Source: Tubulinosema ratisbonensis (taxonomy: Eukaryota > Microsporidia > Tubulinosematidae). From it: DNA of 16,098 nucleotides. The DNA lies in assembly GCA_004000155.1 (NCBI GenBank), contig RCSS01000276.1, positions 1-16,098 on the forward strand, written 5' to 3'. The translations under genes were made by a program, and so were the position numbers. Under the pieces are notes generated by a model that saw only the letters and a list, made by a program, of their open reading frames with translations, did no database searches and was not told the DNA's origin. Each line of letters begins with the position of its first letter. Within the stretch, counting starts at the first letter, position 1. Below, piece by piece: positions 14,949 through 16,098 of the stretch.

Positions 14949-16098
14949 TAAAATTTTTTATTTCTTTAAATATTTTTTTATTCAATAATCCGTTTATAGT
15001 TTATTAATAAAAACAAGATTTTATCTTCTAGACCTCACAAAACATAAAAATAAACTAGCAGTTTTGCTTACGAATGCAGATGTCATAAACTATCGTCTTG
15101 TAGATTATCACTTGTTTTTATAGTTTTTAATAATTTAAAAAATTTAACAGGAGAATAAGACAATATTTTACAAATATCAGTAAAAAAACTAGTATTTAAA
15201 ATGCTATTCGCCCGACTTAAAGGATGTTTCTTCAAAAAGTAGTATGAATTTTCTATAATTAAAAGTATAAATTTTAAAAATGAAATATCTCTTTATATTA
15301 AAGTATTTTTAACTTTTTAATTTCCTTTTGTAAAAAATATATAAATTAAATTTTTAGCAGGTATATTGCTTAGTTTAGTTTGTTAAGTGTGACTGTCCTG
15401 TCAAAGGACTTATATTTTATAAAATTTAAGAATATTGATTTGTAGATTTTATTTATGGGGTTTTCTAGAGGAAACTAGGGCATAAATAACTTTTCTCATG
15501 TTTGTAAATCTTTGACATTAATTATACAATTTTGGCTTTTGAATCTAATTAAATTGTATTTTCCTATAAAATTGATTTGATTTGACGTATTACAGTGACG
15601 CTTCTGCAGAGGTATTTTCCTTTGAGGAGGTACCATAAAAATAAGCGTTTATTATTTTGTTTTTTTAAACATTCGTTAAAACCTATCATTTATTTCAAAT
15701 TGTTTGTATTTATACTTTAAGTTTTAGGTCTTTAACTGAAAAGATATGAAAGTTATTAATTTTTTCGTTGCCTATGCATGGACAATCCATAGAAAAACTT
15801 TTCGTTACACCTTCTATATTAGAATATTAATACCTAGTTGACGGAAACATACGGTAAAATGTGTTTCTACATATTTAGGTATAACTCAAGATATGCGAGC
15901 TTTCACCCGCCAAAAACTACCCCCGTGCACTCTATTGCCTGCCTAAGCCTACCTTACCTTGCAGGCTTTGGTACAGGAAAGAATTTAATGTAGCATATAT
16001 TAATTAAAAGAAAGGAGTTAAAATATAATTTCCTCATTTTTATAAAACTTATTTTTTTGTGCCCGCCCAGACAGTTGCTCTACTTTCTTATTTCATTA
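14949..16098. other. Right-end spacer without a supported gene
   Basis: No ORF with protein-like composition reaches a useful length. The stretch holds repeat copy B (15765-15947) and two further patches less AT-rich than their surroundings: 15595-15640, with GACGCTTCTGCAGAGG, and 16060-16080, with GCCCGCCCAGACAG. The second may be the edge of another element or gene beyond the window. Confidence 0.55.
15765..15947 (-). repeat. Dispersed repeat copy B, inverted relative to 10230-10405
   Basis: Read on the minus strand it starts TTAGGCAG-g-CAATAGAGTG and runs in parallel with copy A to at least the CTATGGATTGTCCATGCAT stretch. It is the most GC-rich non-coding part of the window. It can form a 6-bp stem with a GAAA loop (GCGGGT-GAAA-GCTCGC, using G-U pairs); copy A keeps most of that stem with one mismatch. 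Whether the hairpin matters is unknown. Confidence 0.65.

Overview
The window looks like nuclear DNA of a microsporidian, an obligate intracellular fungus-related parasite with a gene-sparse, very AT-rich genome. The evidence is: intron-less genes; long AT-rich spacers; stop codons overlapped or closely followed by AATAAA-like signals; and a CCC triplet 0-5 nt upstream of the chosen start of all five minus-strand genes (three have CCCATG, one CCC-T-ATG, one CCC-TAAAC-ATG). CCC-type start-proximal signals are established for several microsporidian genera. Only six genes in 16 kb argues for one of the expanded genomes (Anncaliia- or Edhazardia-like), but I cannot name the species.

Layout. The left edge (41-235) holds a weak, broken transposase-like reading frame. 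A small plus-strand coiled-coil gene (376-810) follows, with distant resemblance to the kinetochore protein Nnf1. Then come three minus-strand genes in tandem (1084-2181, 3757-5970, 6745-8550). Each encodes a protein with a very short hydrophobic leader ending N-x-V-[YF]-L-[ST], a helical N-terminal region of about 90 residues, and a long charged, Ser-rich, probably disordered tail. They appear to be strongly diverged paralogues. Next is a Qb-SNARE of the Bos1/membrin type (8952-9500), then a 3.8 kb gene desert, then a fourth protein with a leader (13308-14945) built of coiled coils with a small Tyr/Cys-rich C-terminal module. The right end has no gene.

The most interesting signal is the three-gene family. 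Two members share an upstream motif (coding strand AGATTCT[TA]AAGAAC) at nearly the same distance from ATG, plus a TATA-like box and a TGATAAAAA/TTTTTATCA inverted repeat; the third has a weaker form of the motif. The third protein carries three degenerate tandem repeats of about 30 residues, each opening with an ITIM-like tyrosine motif (SxYxE[LI]), followed by several SH3-ligand-like proline motifs. The second has an EVH1-like LPPPP motif. The first has clustered cysteines. This suggests a co-regulated family of secreted, host-directed proteins, but the function is inference.

A second unexplained structure is a dispersed repeat, relatively GC-rich, present in inverted orientation at 10230-10405 and 15765-15947. 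It flanks the desert and the fourth secreted-protein gene.
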